Shown piece after piece: positions 1 to 8,608 of a DNA stretch of 11,016 nt (the stretch's first letter is position 1; every line of letters starts with the position of its first letter). This stretch comes from Euperipatoides rowelli (taxonomy: Eukaryota > Onychophora > Udeonychophora > Euonychophora > Peripatopsidae), in NCBI GenBank assembly GCA_003024985.2, contig PXIH01S0042143.1. One strand, 5' to 3'. A model generated the notes under the pieces. It searched no databases and had not been told where the DNA came from. It saw only the letters and a list, made by a program, of their open reading frames with translations. The position numbers and the translations under genes were made by a program.

Positions 1-491
1 AAAGAGTGTTATAATTAATATAATTTGCTTTAGGATATTTGTTAAAGGGTCACAATGAAGAGTGAGTAAAGGTAAATGACAGTGCACTGGGTTGAAAAAA
101 ATTCGGAGTGTGAAGGCTATAAGGATAGTAATAGAATTATTCTAGCACTGATTTTCGATATAGCCTACGCCAAAACCTTTCATAAAATGACAGCTAAGTA
201 TTTTAGATTATGAAATCTGGGACTTATTTGATAGAAGGATGACATTTCTGTGTGGGAAGAAAGGGATATACAAAATTACAAGCACTGTATAAAAAAATTA
301 AGTATAAACAAGTTTTTTTTCATTGTTACACATTTTTTATCTGTACTTAAAGAACAAAATAATTTTGTATTTTTAAGTGCGGCACAAATATTTAATCTAT
401 ATTTATTTATTGTATTATATATTACTAAAGAAAGATGCCACCTAGCAGCTATAAATAAGTTATAAAAATGTATCTCAGGTTGTTTCTGGAA

Positions 492-551
492 TAAATGGAG
501 CTTCAGAGTTTCTTTCATACAGTTGGCAAGCAAACTTTGAAGCTCCATTTA
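492..551. repeat. Hairpin-forming inverted repeat, 20-bp arms
   Basis: Positions 492-511 are the reverse complement of 532-551 with a single mismatch, which is a G:U wobble in one RNA orientation. The arms flank a 20-base loop. Stem and loop size resemble a short microRNA-precursor-like hairpin or the end-to-end remnant of a small foldback element. No flanking target duplication is evident, so neither identity is established. Confidence 0.7.
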
Positions 552-847
552 ACCCTAAATTTTCAAAAGTCATCCCTACTGATGGAAGGTCATAGGGAGC
601 TCAAAATTGCACCAGTCAGCTCTTCTTTAGCAGGGCTTTCAAGTAAATCAAACATCATGGTAATAGGATGAGTGGTTGTTATGGTGTATCAAACCTTACC
701 AATATACAAACATTTCTACTCGTTTATTATATAGATAAAAGAAATCCACGTAAAATTTACTGTTACCTAATTCTGAAACATTTATTGCATATATAATATC
801 TTTGTTATAGCTTCTTTAATTGGGGTGAAGTTTCTCTTTTACAACAA

Positions 848-897
<50 letters not shown>
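848..897. repeat. (AAT)n microsatellite
   Basis: About 50 bases of uninterrupted AAT trinucleotide, nearly 17 units, preceded by acaaca and followed by gctaca. A perfect array of this length is likely to be polymorphic. No coding frame uses it. Confidence 0.97.
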
Positions 898-2020
898 GCT
901 ACAGTTGCAGCAATACACAAGCAAGTTATTGGCATTACTATTTTTTACAATACAGTTGTGTGATTATTAGTTGACTTCGATACAAAATCAATTCATGCTG
1001 TGTTGTGCACTTATAAAAATAAAACTTCTTACAGTTGTGGAATGTCTAGGTCATGCATGGGAAATTTTTTGGCATTCGAAGGCCACATATCCCTCTACAG
1101 ATTCCTTGTAAGGTTGCACACTTCTTTACAATATATTTTGTCCAAATTATAAAGTGGTACCTAAATATAAATTAATGTATTTGTATGGAACCCATAAACA
1201 AGCAGATGTTTTTAGATTGTGTTCCCATCCCCCTCCCCAGCCCTGTTTTTTTCACTGACCAAATGAAAATAATTGTTAGTTCATTTAGGGAAGCTTTTGA
1301 TTCAACAAGGACACATTTTAATTTTTTATATGTTTGAAGGAAAAGTTGAATAATATGGGTTATACTTAAGTTCAAATGCCATTTGTTTTATTTACATTAA
1401 TCTTTATTAATTGTTTAAATTGAAAATGTTTAATTTATAACATAAATGATGAAAATACATACTGTAATTGATAAAATATGCAAAAAGGCCGCATGAATAA
1501 TCAAATGTAGGCATGCAGCATTTTTGAAAATATGTGAAAAGGTTTCACCAAACACCCCAAAAGACCTTATGGACCCTAAAGGCCACAGCCTCCCCTCCCT
1601 GGTCTAGATCGACATGATAGAATTCAATATAAACAAAACAACATTATCATCTTCCAAGTTTCTTCTCACTTGTATCTCCCCTTTCGTTTCCAAATACTAA
1701 AACATGCAAAGCTTTTACACCACTAAAAGAAACGTTAGAAATGTGATAATTAATGACTAAAATATCACCTAGAGTAGTCATAGTAAATTAGTAAATAATT
1801 GACTTACCAAACAAATTTACTTTATCCACTTAACATTGATTATAAGCACAAGCACGGTGTGTTTTCCCAATTTCAAAATATTGATAAATATGTCTTATAG
1901 TCTAGGAGCTAGCTCATGTTTCATGTGCACTTTTGTACCCTGTTTGACTTTAGATACTTTTAATAGGTGGTCTGGAAACATAAAATCCACTGGTCAAATG
2001 ATTTGAATTTTGATTGCTTA

Positions 2021-2080
2021 GCCACATATTGGATTCAATATGGCGGCTCATGAGTTTTTTTTTAATCGCTGGTAGTTCCT
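2021..2080 (+). repeat. Degenerate dispersed repeat, copy A
   Basis: Aligns with copy B at about 2511-2570. Both read gccac(c)atattgg, then ttcaatatgg, then a T-run, a GC-containing patch and ttcct. The core forms a small palindrome (catattg / caatatg around four bases). Weaker similarity may continue about 30 bases upstream. Probably a fragment of an unidentified interspersed repeat. Confidence 0.6.
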
Positions 2081-2510
2081 CTATTTATTAACCGATTTTT
2101 TTTTTTTAGAATATCTTATTTTGTAATTTATTTATTGTCTATAACATTTTGTCAGAAAATCCAACAGTTTTCCTGTAAAATTGGACAAACAAAATGTTTT
2201 GGGAATTTTGCCGGAATACTTCCTTAATTACTTGTTTCTGGAACAAAATATCAATTTTTATAATATACAATGAAAAATGCAGTATTTTTAAGGCTTTCAA
2301 ATGATACTATTAAAAATATAGCTTAAAAAATACTGGAGCAACTAGTTGAAATGTGTGGGGAAACCACAGGTTTAAAGCTAGCCTGGACCATGCAAAAAGT
2401 GACAAAATAAACAATGTATGTGTGAACTATCTCCAATCATATAACTTTTTGTATTTAATAATATAATAATATTCATGCTGGTAATATGACTATGATTTTT
2501 TTCTCTTATC

Positions 2511-2570
2511 TGCCACCATATTGGGTTCAATATGGTGAAACATATTTTTTTTATAGCAGCCATTCCTTTT
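2511..2570 (+). repeat. Degenerate dispersed repeat, copy B
   Basis: Second copy of the repeat at about 2021-2080, in the same orientation and about 490 bases downstream. Here the palindromic core is perfect: CCATATTG and CAATATGG (2516-2535) around a four-base centre. It ends just before homology to the pseudogene starts, so it may be the flank of that insertion or part of an intron. Confidence 0.6.
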
Positions 2571-2593
2571 CTTAAAACAGGTAAACCAATCAT

Positions 2594-2922
2594 ATGGTTC
2601 GCTATGGTGTGACAAAGGCATGGCCAAAAGAGCTGCAACTTTTTATACCACATGAATTTTCTAATATTTTCATTGGCATTGAAGGCTTCCATTTCTCAAA
2701 GGAAATACTTAGGCCTACTTGCATTGGTGCCTACTTATCAAAGTGGTGCAGAGTGTGTTTTTACAGAACAGGCATTTTTTTGGTCCTGTAATAATTCAGA
2801 CCATTGTTACTGGCAGACAATATGCATGTTCTTTTAGAGGTCAGTTAATGCTAGCAGAGGCAATGAAAAGACTGTTATGGATAGCTTTTATGGAGTCAGA
2901 AAAGGTTCATTTGAAGCAATAA
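2594..2922 (+). pseudogene. Pseudogene block 1: N-terminal part, three frames in succession
   Basis: Similarity to the family passes through three frames: HEFSNIFIGIEGFHFSKEIL in the frame starting at 2594, SGAECVFTEQAFFW in the frame of 2652, and GPVIIQTIVTGRQYACSF then AEAMKRLLWIAFMES in the frame of 2719, ending at a stop at 2920-2922. At least two frameshifts in about 330 bases show it is dead. The next stretch (about 2923-3169) is too degraded to place firmly, though scraps of helical, Leu/Gln-rich sequence suggest the same protein continues. Confidence 0.65.
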
Positions 2923-3169
2923 TTTGTAAATTCTGTGGTTAATCTCCAAACGCTGTTGCTTCAAAGGGTGCAGAGAAAACACTTCAGAATTACTAATGAA
3001 CACCTTCCCATTCTTTAGGATCAGTTACATGTGTATATATTATAGAGGGTGTTAATAATAGCATGTTATTTCAGTACTTGAATCAGTTCATTAGTGAGAA
3101 TAGTCCTGTTCTTAGAGACATCACACACTCTCTTCGAGAGAAAATTGGGAACTATACACCAGTGATGTT

Positions 3170-3602
3170 GAAAGATCAATACCAATGTTCTTTGGTTTTG
3201 ATAAGATAAACTACTCACACTGGGGTAACATGTTTGCTCAAGATTGTTTGAAGCTGCCAGAAAGTTTTCCTGAGCTACATGACCAGTTCCTTTCTGGTGG
3301 GTTTGTTGCCACAACTTCAGGTTGATATTTCAGCAGTGTACCAAGGCATCAAAGTCTTGAGCAAAACTACAACAAGCCTGCTAAAGGTCATAGTAGAATA
3401 ATTGGTATCACTAGAAGAAAAGAGGCAGTTACTCAACATGATCTCATAAAGCTCGAGAAAATAGAAATATATCTGCTAAAACAAACATGTAATCTAGTAG
3501 ATGAAGATTGATGTTCCTTACATCATGAATTTTCAGATGAAAAAAATGTTATTGTGATGGTAAATTATATTAAGCAGCATGGAAACCCATTTTTTCTTTC
3601 TG
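3170..3602 (+). pseudogene. Pseudogene block 2: best preserved middle segment
   Basis: One frame runs about 144 codons with only two internal TGA stops (near 3323 and 3509) before a third at about 3600. It reads ERSIPMFFGFDKINYSHWGN, then LPESFPELHDQFLSGGFVAT, then IIGITRRKEAVTQHDLIKLE and ends with YIKQHGNPFFL. The aromatic FF.FD..NY..W motif followed by LPE..PE and the GI(T)R segment are what I recall as family hallmarks. I know no biochemical role for this part. The next roughly 500 bases (3603-4110) fit the same protein only in short scraps. Confidence 0.65.
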
Positions 3603-4110
3603 ACCAAGAATAAAACCTAAGTCTTCATAATATTATCACCAAAAAAGAATTCACTTCTAAATTCAGTGGATACACACTAAACAGTTTACTGACATGCAAA
3701 TAATTATATAAAACTTTCATCCTGGAGAGATTTAAAGACTAAACAAAATTATTGATGGATCCAATCAAAAAGTTAAGGACAAAATTGGGACAACGCCCAC
3801 AGTTGTTTGCTAGGGTATAAAAGGAAAGCACTAATGCACTGTAATATATTGAAATTGGAAGAGTAAGGTGCTACAGTATGCAAAAACTCTTCTCGTATGA
3901 GTTGACACAGACATAATTTTTTCTTAACAAATTATGCATGAGCTTGAGAATTTACTTATAGACCCTTCTCCAAAGGATTTACTATCTTCTTAAATTCAAA
4001 CACATTAATAGTAGATTTTATGGCACAAGCTAGAAAGATTACAAAGAAATCCATGAACCTACACTTGGTGATTTAGCAACAGTGATCTAGAAAAAAAGTG
4101 TTTTTGTCAC

Positions 4111-4431
4111 AGAACAAAGTACCAAATAGATTTTGTGTTTGATCTATACAACGAAAACACCATTAAAGAATTAGAATGTCATCAGCGAGGGAAATCAGAT
4201 GCAATTGAGATATGGCTATGTAATGAGAAAACCCTTCTTCCAGTCAGCATGGAAGCTTACTGGGTATCCACAATTAATAAACAGCGGTTGCAAGAATATT
4301 TTATCCTGTGGATTAAAAACAAACACCTATCAAAAACCGTTTATCTTGGAGGTGCCCACCCTGATAATGAGTTTAGATATGTAGCTATAAAAAATAGCAT
4401 CTTGCATGAATCACCTCATGCAAGAACATGA
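4111..4431 (+). pseudogene. Pseudogene block 3: FVFDLY...RG segment
   Basis: The longest uninterrupted piece of the pseudogene: about 107 codons open to a TGA at 4429-4431. It starts with QIDFVFDLYNENTIKELE and passes through TINKQRLQEYFILWI and VYLGGAHPDNE. The FVFD motif with a downstream basic pair precedes the nuclease-like core in the family as I remember it. Near 4420 the similarity moves to another frame, where the HEEAD motif lies, so a one-base change separates the two blocks. Confidence 0.65.
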
Positions 4432-4849
4432 GGAGGCTGATGATAGAATCCTTGTACATGCTCATCACATGGTATAAATTGATAAAGTTCAGTGAATTGT
4501 GGTGGCATCCACAGATAATGATGGCTAGTGACATTTCAACAAGGTGTCTAAGTCTTTAGGATTAAAGGAGATTTGAATGCTCTGTGGTTCAGGTAAAACA
4601 CAGACAACTACATTATAGAAAAAAATGTTGGAGCATGTTAAACATGTTCTTCCTGCCATACAAGCACTTACAGGATCTGATATTACAAGTAAGTTCTCCA
4701 CAAAACATGCAGCAATAAAATATGGAACCACTGCAGCAATGTTTATTCAAGACTTTGGTAAGTGCCCTCTCAGTGAAACCATGGAGGCTAATGACGAGGC
4801 ATTTTTAACAAGAGCCCTTGGATCCCACTTCACTACTAACAGCAGATGA
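4424..4849 (+). pseudogene. Pseudogene block 4: FEN1/XPG-like nuclease core remnant
   Basis: One frame with several stops carries three acidic motifs in order: HEEADDRILVHAH (4427-4465), VVASTDNDG (from 4502; Asp codons at 4514 and 4520) and LPAIQALTGSDITSKF with the Asp at 4679. In FEN1/XPG nucleases a Glu-x-Glu pair, an Asp-x-Asp pair and a later Gly-Ser/Cys-Asp followed by a helix-hairpin-helix bind the catalytic metals. The spacing and order here match that scheme, so I infer the intact family member was a PIN/FEN-like nuclease or an inactive relative. At least four stops lie between 4470 and 4620, so this copy encodes nothing active. Confidence 0.6.
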
Positions 4850-5154
4850 ACATAAATTCCACCAATATCACCACAAAAAAAGTTATTGACTTTGAAACCT
4901 TAGTGTCTACTACTAGTTCAGTTAGGCTACATACAAAAATAACATATTTTCAATCTCAGCGATGGATTAATGCAGTCATCTGTACTGATTCTCTAGACTA
5001 TGGCTATATATGAAAGTGATGGTGAACTGATTCGGCAAATAACACCTAATTTACCTCTACCTACCAACTTTCCTATTCTTTACAATAAGAAGTATTATCA
5101 AATGAGCTTTCATGCTGTGTGTTATGTAAATGTGAATCTGGGGAAAATTTTAAT
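4849..5154 (+). pseudogene. Pseudogene block 5: C-terminal segment with Cys-rich tail
   Basis: A frame from 4849 reads KKVIDFETLVSTTSSVRLHT and ends LDYGYI at a TGA at 5011. The next piece, LPLPTNFP, is in the frame of 5000. The last piece, CCVLCKCESG, has cysteine codons at 5113, 5116, 5125 and 5131. As I recall, family proteins end in such a CC..CKC zinc-ribbon-like tail. The retrotransposon starts at 5155, immediately after this tail. An open frame across the junction (5000-5260) is an accidental join of gene and LTR. Confidence 0.6.
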
Positions 5155-5664
5155 TGCTGGATTTTGTGTGAATGGCAGCAAATTTATCACCAGAAATAAG
5201 CAAAAGACACTGTTGAACTCTATCAGAGACACTCACAGCCTATTCCACAAAATATGTTAATGTGTATTGTTATATATTTAGATCTGCATTATTGTAATTT
5301 TTAGTTTAGCTTAACATTAGAACATGTATATTTATTTATAACAGTCTATCTAGAAATAATAGTTAATTATTGTTTTTATTATATATCACATTAATCAACC
5401 TAGAGGAGTAGTGGCTCAAACTAAAGTCAGTTATCTTTAAGTCTTTATTAGACACTGTATACTTATCTACAACCATTGATTGTACATGTTTAGTCTTTTT
5501 GTGCTTGTTTATGTTTGTGAACGACTATGACATGTAGGAGGAGCCAACACCATTTGAAACAGATAGTTGATAATTACATCCTTTACTGTAATACTGTCAT
5601 CACAAGATTTTTTCGTGAACTTGTTCCACTTTAATGAAATAGTCCACATGGCATTCGTCATGAA

Positions 5665-5706
5665 CATCTTATAACAAGATGCATTGGTGAAAAAATGTTT
5701 TTCACC
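5665..5706 (+). repeat. Twin small hairpins in left LTR
   Basis: Two adjacent stem-loops: CATCTT/AAGATG around five bases (5665-5681) and GGTGAAAAA/TTTTTCACC around three bases (5686-5706). Both are unchanged in the right LTR copy at 10001-10042 although the copies have diverged by several percent. They lie about 70-110 bases before the TATA-like box. Confidence 0.6.
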
Positions 5707-5773
5707 TGACTACATTCAGGAGAATGTTAATTTACGATCTAAAAAAATCATGGAAGTTTGATCAACTTACGAT

Positions 5774-5781
5774 TATATAAG
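5774..5781 (+). promoter_or_regulatory. TATA-like box in duplicated LTR part
   Basis: TATATAAG, conserved at 10115-10122 in the right copy despite a C/T difference three bases upstream of it. If the LTR ended near 5881, transcription starting about 30 bases downstream would leave a short R-U5 of roughly 75 bases, which is plausible for a copia element. Confidence 0.4.
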
Positions 5782-6560
5782 TTATTGGAAACATATCTGA
5801 GCAATTCCAAAGGGCAAATTAAGGGTAAGAAATTATTTTCTCTTAACGCATTATTTCACTATTCACGTTATATGGGCAACAAAGGATAGAATAATTCAAA
5901 TTCTACTATACTAATTTTAAGTATGTATTAACCACGGAGTTAATAGTGATATGCAATAATTAATGGAACTATTTCAACGTCAGTCTGATTGTAAGTAGTT
6001 AGGCCCTGGTGTACTAAAAGCCCTATTATACATAGGATAGGCATACACAACACGTGCTCTAAACCACGTATATTTATTTCACTAATAGGAAATGAAAGTT
6101 AACTCATCAATGGATACTACTAATATTTTCATATTCTGAGTATAAGTATTTTCTTATCATTTTGATAAAACATATGTGCAATGATATATTAAACATACTC
6201 ATCACGTTCCCTAGTATCACATTATTAATAACGTTTAGCAACCCTGCCTACATGAGTAACATAGATCATTTACATTCTACAGGTACAAATAGAACAATTA
6301 TCATTTGTTTAATTCATATGTCCAATTCATGTAATGTACAAAGATTTAATATCTACAAGGGATATTAGTCATCATTTGTTGATCATCCACACAAAGCCTC
6401 TTAGATAGCATTATTCATAATTGTTCAGATATTCAGTATCATTCAAGCATTGCAGAAATCATTGTGAATTGTCTAACTGTCATCTCTCATTACTAGACAA
6501 GTATAAGTACAGAACAATCACTTAAGAATATTTCTGATAGCTATTGATATTACTATGAAC

Positions 6561-6645
6561 TTAGTTTACCAAGAAGATGAGGTCATCATCTTCTTGGTAA
6601 ACTAATCACAATTATGATTAGTTTACCAAGAAGATGATGACCTCA
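6561..6645. repeat. Three-arm foldback: two overlapping palindromes
   Basis: The 20-mer at 6561-6580 occurs three times: direct (6561-6580), inverted (6586-6605) and direct again (6618-6637). The first two form a perfect 20-bp hairpin with a 5-base loop (ggtca). Positions 6578-6645 also form a nearly perfect palindrome with 34-base arms, one mismatched pair (6609/6614) and no loop. The middle arm can pair with either side, so the two structures exclude each other. It lies inside the left LTR or leader, and no counterpart is visible to the right of the element. Confidence 0.9.
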
Positions 6646-6696
6646 AATATAGTCATTTGCATTCACTTATTGTATACTTTACAATAGTTGTATTTG

Positions 6697-6704
6697 TATA
6701 AATA
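6697..6704 (+). promoter_or_regulatory. Alternative TATA-like box upstream of the primer site
   Basis: TATAAATA in an AT-rich context, about 280 bases before the primer-binding site. If the LTR reaches 6974, this would give an R-U5 of roughly 250 bases and is the better-placed promoter candidate. AT-rich sequence makes chance matches common. Confidence 0.3.
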
Positions 6705-6975
6705 TTTTTCTAACATTAGTTATACATTGATCATCTACTTATGTATAATAGTGTGCTAATATGACCATTAAACGTATGTTTAATTTTAATCCAAATCCAC
6801 AGTTTTGATATTGTCATTCATCTACCTACATATCTAGTTTAAGTGCATTGTAACCATCTACACCTAGGTTTACATCTATACTACCGAGGTCTATATGCCG
6901 CCTACACCTCTTTCACTACATTTCACTTTCAACCATTAGGCATTTCAACCTTTAACCAGCGCTACCTGCCGACAA

Positions 6976-6988
6976 GTTATGGGCCCAG
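6976..6988 (+). other. Primer-binding site for initiator tRNA-Met (anticodon-region type)
   Basis: GTTATGGGCCCAG is the exact complement of the anticodon stem-loop region of eukaryotic initiator tRNA-Met (CTGGGCCCATAAC). Drosophila copia is known to prime from an internally cleaved half of this tRNA using the same type of site. It follows a CA dinucleotide (6973-6974) with one base between and lies 55 bases before the Gag start codon, the expected place. This strongly suggests where the left LTR really ends. Confidence 0.85.
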
Positions 6989-7042
6989 GAACCAAGCAGC
7001 CTATCAACCTTGGATACTATAAGTTGTGAACTAACTACAACA

Positions 7043-8608
7043 ATGGCATACAATTTGGATGATAACAGTAAATTTGGAGCAGTCAAGTTGGGCGACGACA
7101 ATTACCATGTATAGCAGCAGAGAATTGAACTCCTATTATGTAAGGACGATCTCTGTAAGGTGGTAAATGGCCCCACCCCTGACACTCCCAGTGAAATATG
7201 GCTGAGAAAAGACGAACAAGCACGAGCTGTGATAGGATTACTCATATCAGATCATTTTTTGACAGATATCAAACATGAGAAATCAGCATGGAGCACCTGG
7301 CAGAAACTGCAGAAGATACATGGAAACAATTATTTGGGAACCAGAATGCTTCTATACCGCAAGCTGTTCACAGCAAAGTACCTACCAGGTGGCAACATAG
7401 TGAAACACATCACCAAAAATCTAGAGACAGCGTCAAAACTAGAAGACACTGGATACCCACTTCTAGATGAAGTTATATGCTTGGCATTACTTGGGAGTCT
7501 CCCAGCAAAATTCAACAATCTTATAACCACCATAGAAGGTCGCAGCGCCCCTGACATAACTATAGATTATGTCAGAGAAAAGATAATGGTGGAACATAGA
7601 AGAACAAGTAGAGGTTCCAACAGCTACTATCAAGACACCAAAGCTCTTTTCACAAAGCATAAGCCCATCATCAATAAACGCAAAACCCCTCTTAAATGCT
7701 ACTTCTGTGAAAAAGTAGGGCATATAAGAAAGGACTGCCTACTACTGAAAAACCATTCCACACACGGGAAATTTACCGGAAAGAACGCCAGCACGAATCA
7801 AGAACAAGCTAGAGTCAGGACGCAACTCCCACCCACCATCAATGATCAAACAACTATGGAAAACAAAGAAGAAACTCTTGAAGATACCATAATCTACCGA
7901 GCTCTGAACACAGTCAAGACACCAACAGCATTTCCTCCAGGAATGTGGATATTGGACACAGGAGCCACTGACCACATGTGTAAAAATAAAACAGAGATGC
8001 ACAACATAACCAAACTGTCAACCACTGTGGTGGTCAAGACAGCAAGTGGAGAGAGGAAAGAAGTCACACAAAGAGGAGATTGTAGTCTATACTTAACTGA
8101 TCCAGACTCACAAGCCAGACACATAAAACTGACCAATGTACTGCATTTGCCTTCACTGACAGACAACCTAATATCCATAACCAGACTGGACGATGAAGGC
8201 TACAAAATTATTTTTTTCAAAGGACAAACATGGCTGGTGAAGGCTAATAACAAAATAATTATAGGCAAGCAAAATAACAAACTAAACATGCTGGAGCCAC
8301 ATGCTATACCCCACACCGAATCATCCTACTTGTGCAGTCACATCTGGCACAGTCGCCTTGGCCATAGAGACATGACAGACATAGATAGAATGAAAAAGAA
8401 GGTGATGGTTGAAGGATGGAATTTGTCACCATGCAACAACTCTGGGATATGTAACCCATGTGCGATGGCAAAGATGGCCAACACACCCTTCAAGACTAAC
8501 CCAAAACAAAAATCATCAAAACCATTCCAGACTCTATATTCCGACCTAACAGTGCCCATCACCCCAGAAAGCCTAGGACACAACAACTACATTTTACAAC
8601 ACAGATGA
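7043..8608 (+). pseudogene. Copia Gag-protease-integrase reading frame, interrupted
   Basis: From ATG 7043 (context caacaATGG) one frame runs 521 codons to TGA 8606-8608, interrupted only by a TAG at 7112-7114 after residue 23, at a place where copia-type Gag usually has a tryptophan (NYxxW). The order is: copia Gag (about residues 1-200); CCHC knuckle CYFCEKVGHIRKDC at 7697-7738; aspartic protease DTGATDHMC with the Asp at 7955; the HHCC zinc-binding domain with His at 8348 and 8363 and Cys at 8450 and 8459; and the start of the integrase core with the first catalytic Asp at 8543 (YSDLTVP). The product would form the virus-like particle, process the polyprotein and integrate the cDNA. Near 8590-8600 the frame is lost by a one-base shift, and the TGA follows. 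A GTG at 7160 is internal, not a start. Confidence 0.9.

Larger units (their letters stand above)
1..2590. other. AT-rich stretch without a recognisable gene
   Basis: No reading frame here looks like a protein: the longest are 60-105 codons, of low complexity, and overlap on both strands. The stretch contains the hairpin at 492-551, the AAT microsatellite at 848-897, a run of twelve T at 2096-2107 and the repeat pair near 2021 and 2511. I see no tRNA or rRNA signature. It could be intron, intergenic DNA or old repeat remnants, and sequence alone does not separate these. Confidence 0.6.
2594..5154 (+). pseudogene. Decayed multi-domain protein with FEN1/XPG-like acidic motifs
   Basis: Reading all three plus frames gives a colinear but broken protein of roughly 850 codons. 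The order is: an N-terminal block with a GFHFSKEIL segment (2594-2922); a middle block with FFGFDKINYSHWGNMF, LPESFPELHDQF, ALEQ-like and IIGITRRKEAV segments (3170-3602); a block with QIDFVFDLYNENTIKE and an RG pair (4111-4431); a nuclease-like core (4424-4849); and a Cys-rich tail (4849-5154). From memory this order matches a large, unnamed metazoan family present in many copies in invertebrate genomes, so the family call is recall plus pattern, not a search result. There are many in-frame stops and at least five frame changes, and no intron is needed to keep colinearity. The copia LTR starts directly at its 3' end. Its presumed N-terminus upstream of 2594 is not recognisable. Confidence 0.75.
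5155..6974 (+). repeat. Left LTR (duplicated part 5155-5881, possible full extent to 6974)
   Basis: The part up to about 5880 aligns with 9463-10235. It starts TGCTGGATTTTG, and the duplication begins exactly at TG. Beyond 5881 no match to the right flank is visible, yet the primer-binding site is at 6976, preceded by CA at 6973-6974, the usual LTR terminus. So either the LTR is about 1.82 kb with a shortened right copy, or about 1.1 kb of foreign DNA sits between a 727-bp LTR and the primer site. TATA-like boxes occur at 5774 and 6697. The stretch 5882-6974 has no credible gene and holds the foldback at 6561-6645. Confidence 0.75.

Noticed and set aside
250-548. Overlapping open frames on both strands as small genes
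   Set aside because: Low-complexity AT-driven peptides with no motif or start context, overlapping each other antisense.
848-897. CRISPR-like or tandem minisatellite array
   Set aside because: It is a plain trinucleotide microsatellite without spacers.
2570-2594. Splice acceptor (ccttttcttaaaacag) at the start of the pseudogene
   Set aside because: The pyrimidine tract is weak and adjoins a degenerate repeat; no upstream exon with matching family sequence was found.
5000-5260. 86-codon open frame taken as a gene
   Set aside because: It crosses the junction at 5155: the first part is pseudogene tail (partly in the wrong frame) and the rest is LTR sequence also found after 9463.
5872-5888. 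tgggcaac at the end of the duplicated LTR as a primer-binding site starting with TGG
   Set aside because: The same 10-mer is present at the end of the right copy, it has no convincing tRNA 3'-end complement beyond a few bases, and a much better copia-type site exists at 6976.
6162-6368. 68-codon open frame in the LTR/leader as an accessory gene
   Set aside because: Ile/Asn/Thr-rich composition expected from AT-rich DNA; no counterpart to the right of the element and no recognisable motif.
6970-6995. tRNA gene fragment
   Set aside because: Only the complement of the anticodon region is present and no acceptor or T-arm sequence surrounds it, so it is a primer site rather than a tRNA gene.
7330-8586. 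Several minus-strand open frames inside gag-pol
   Set aside because: Shadows of the plus-strand copia frame, with no motifs of their own.
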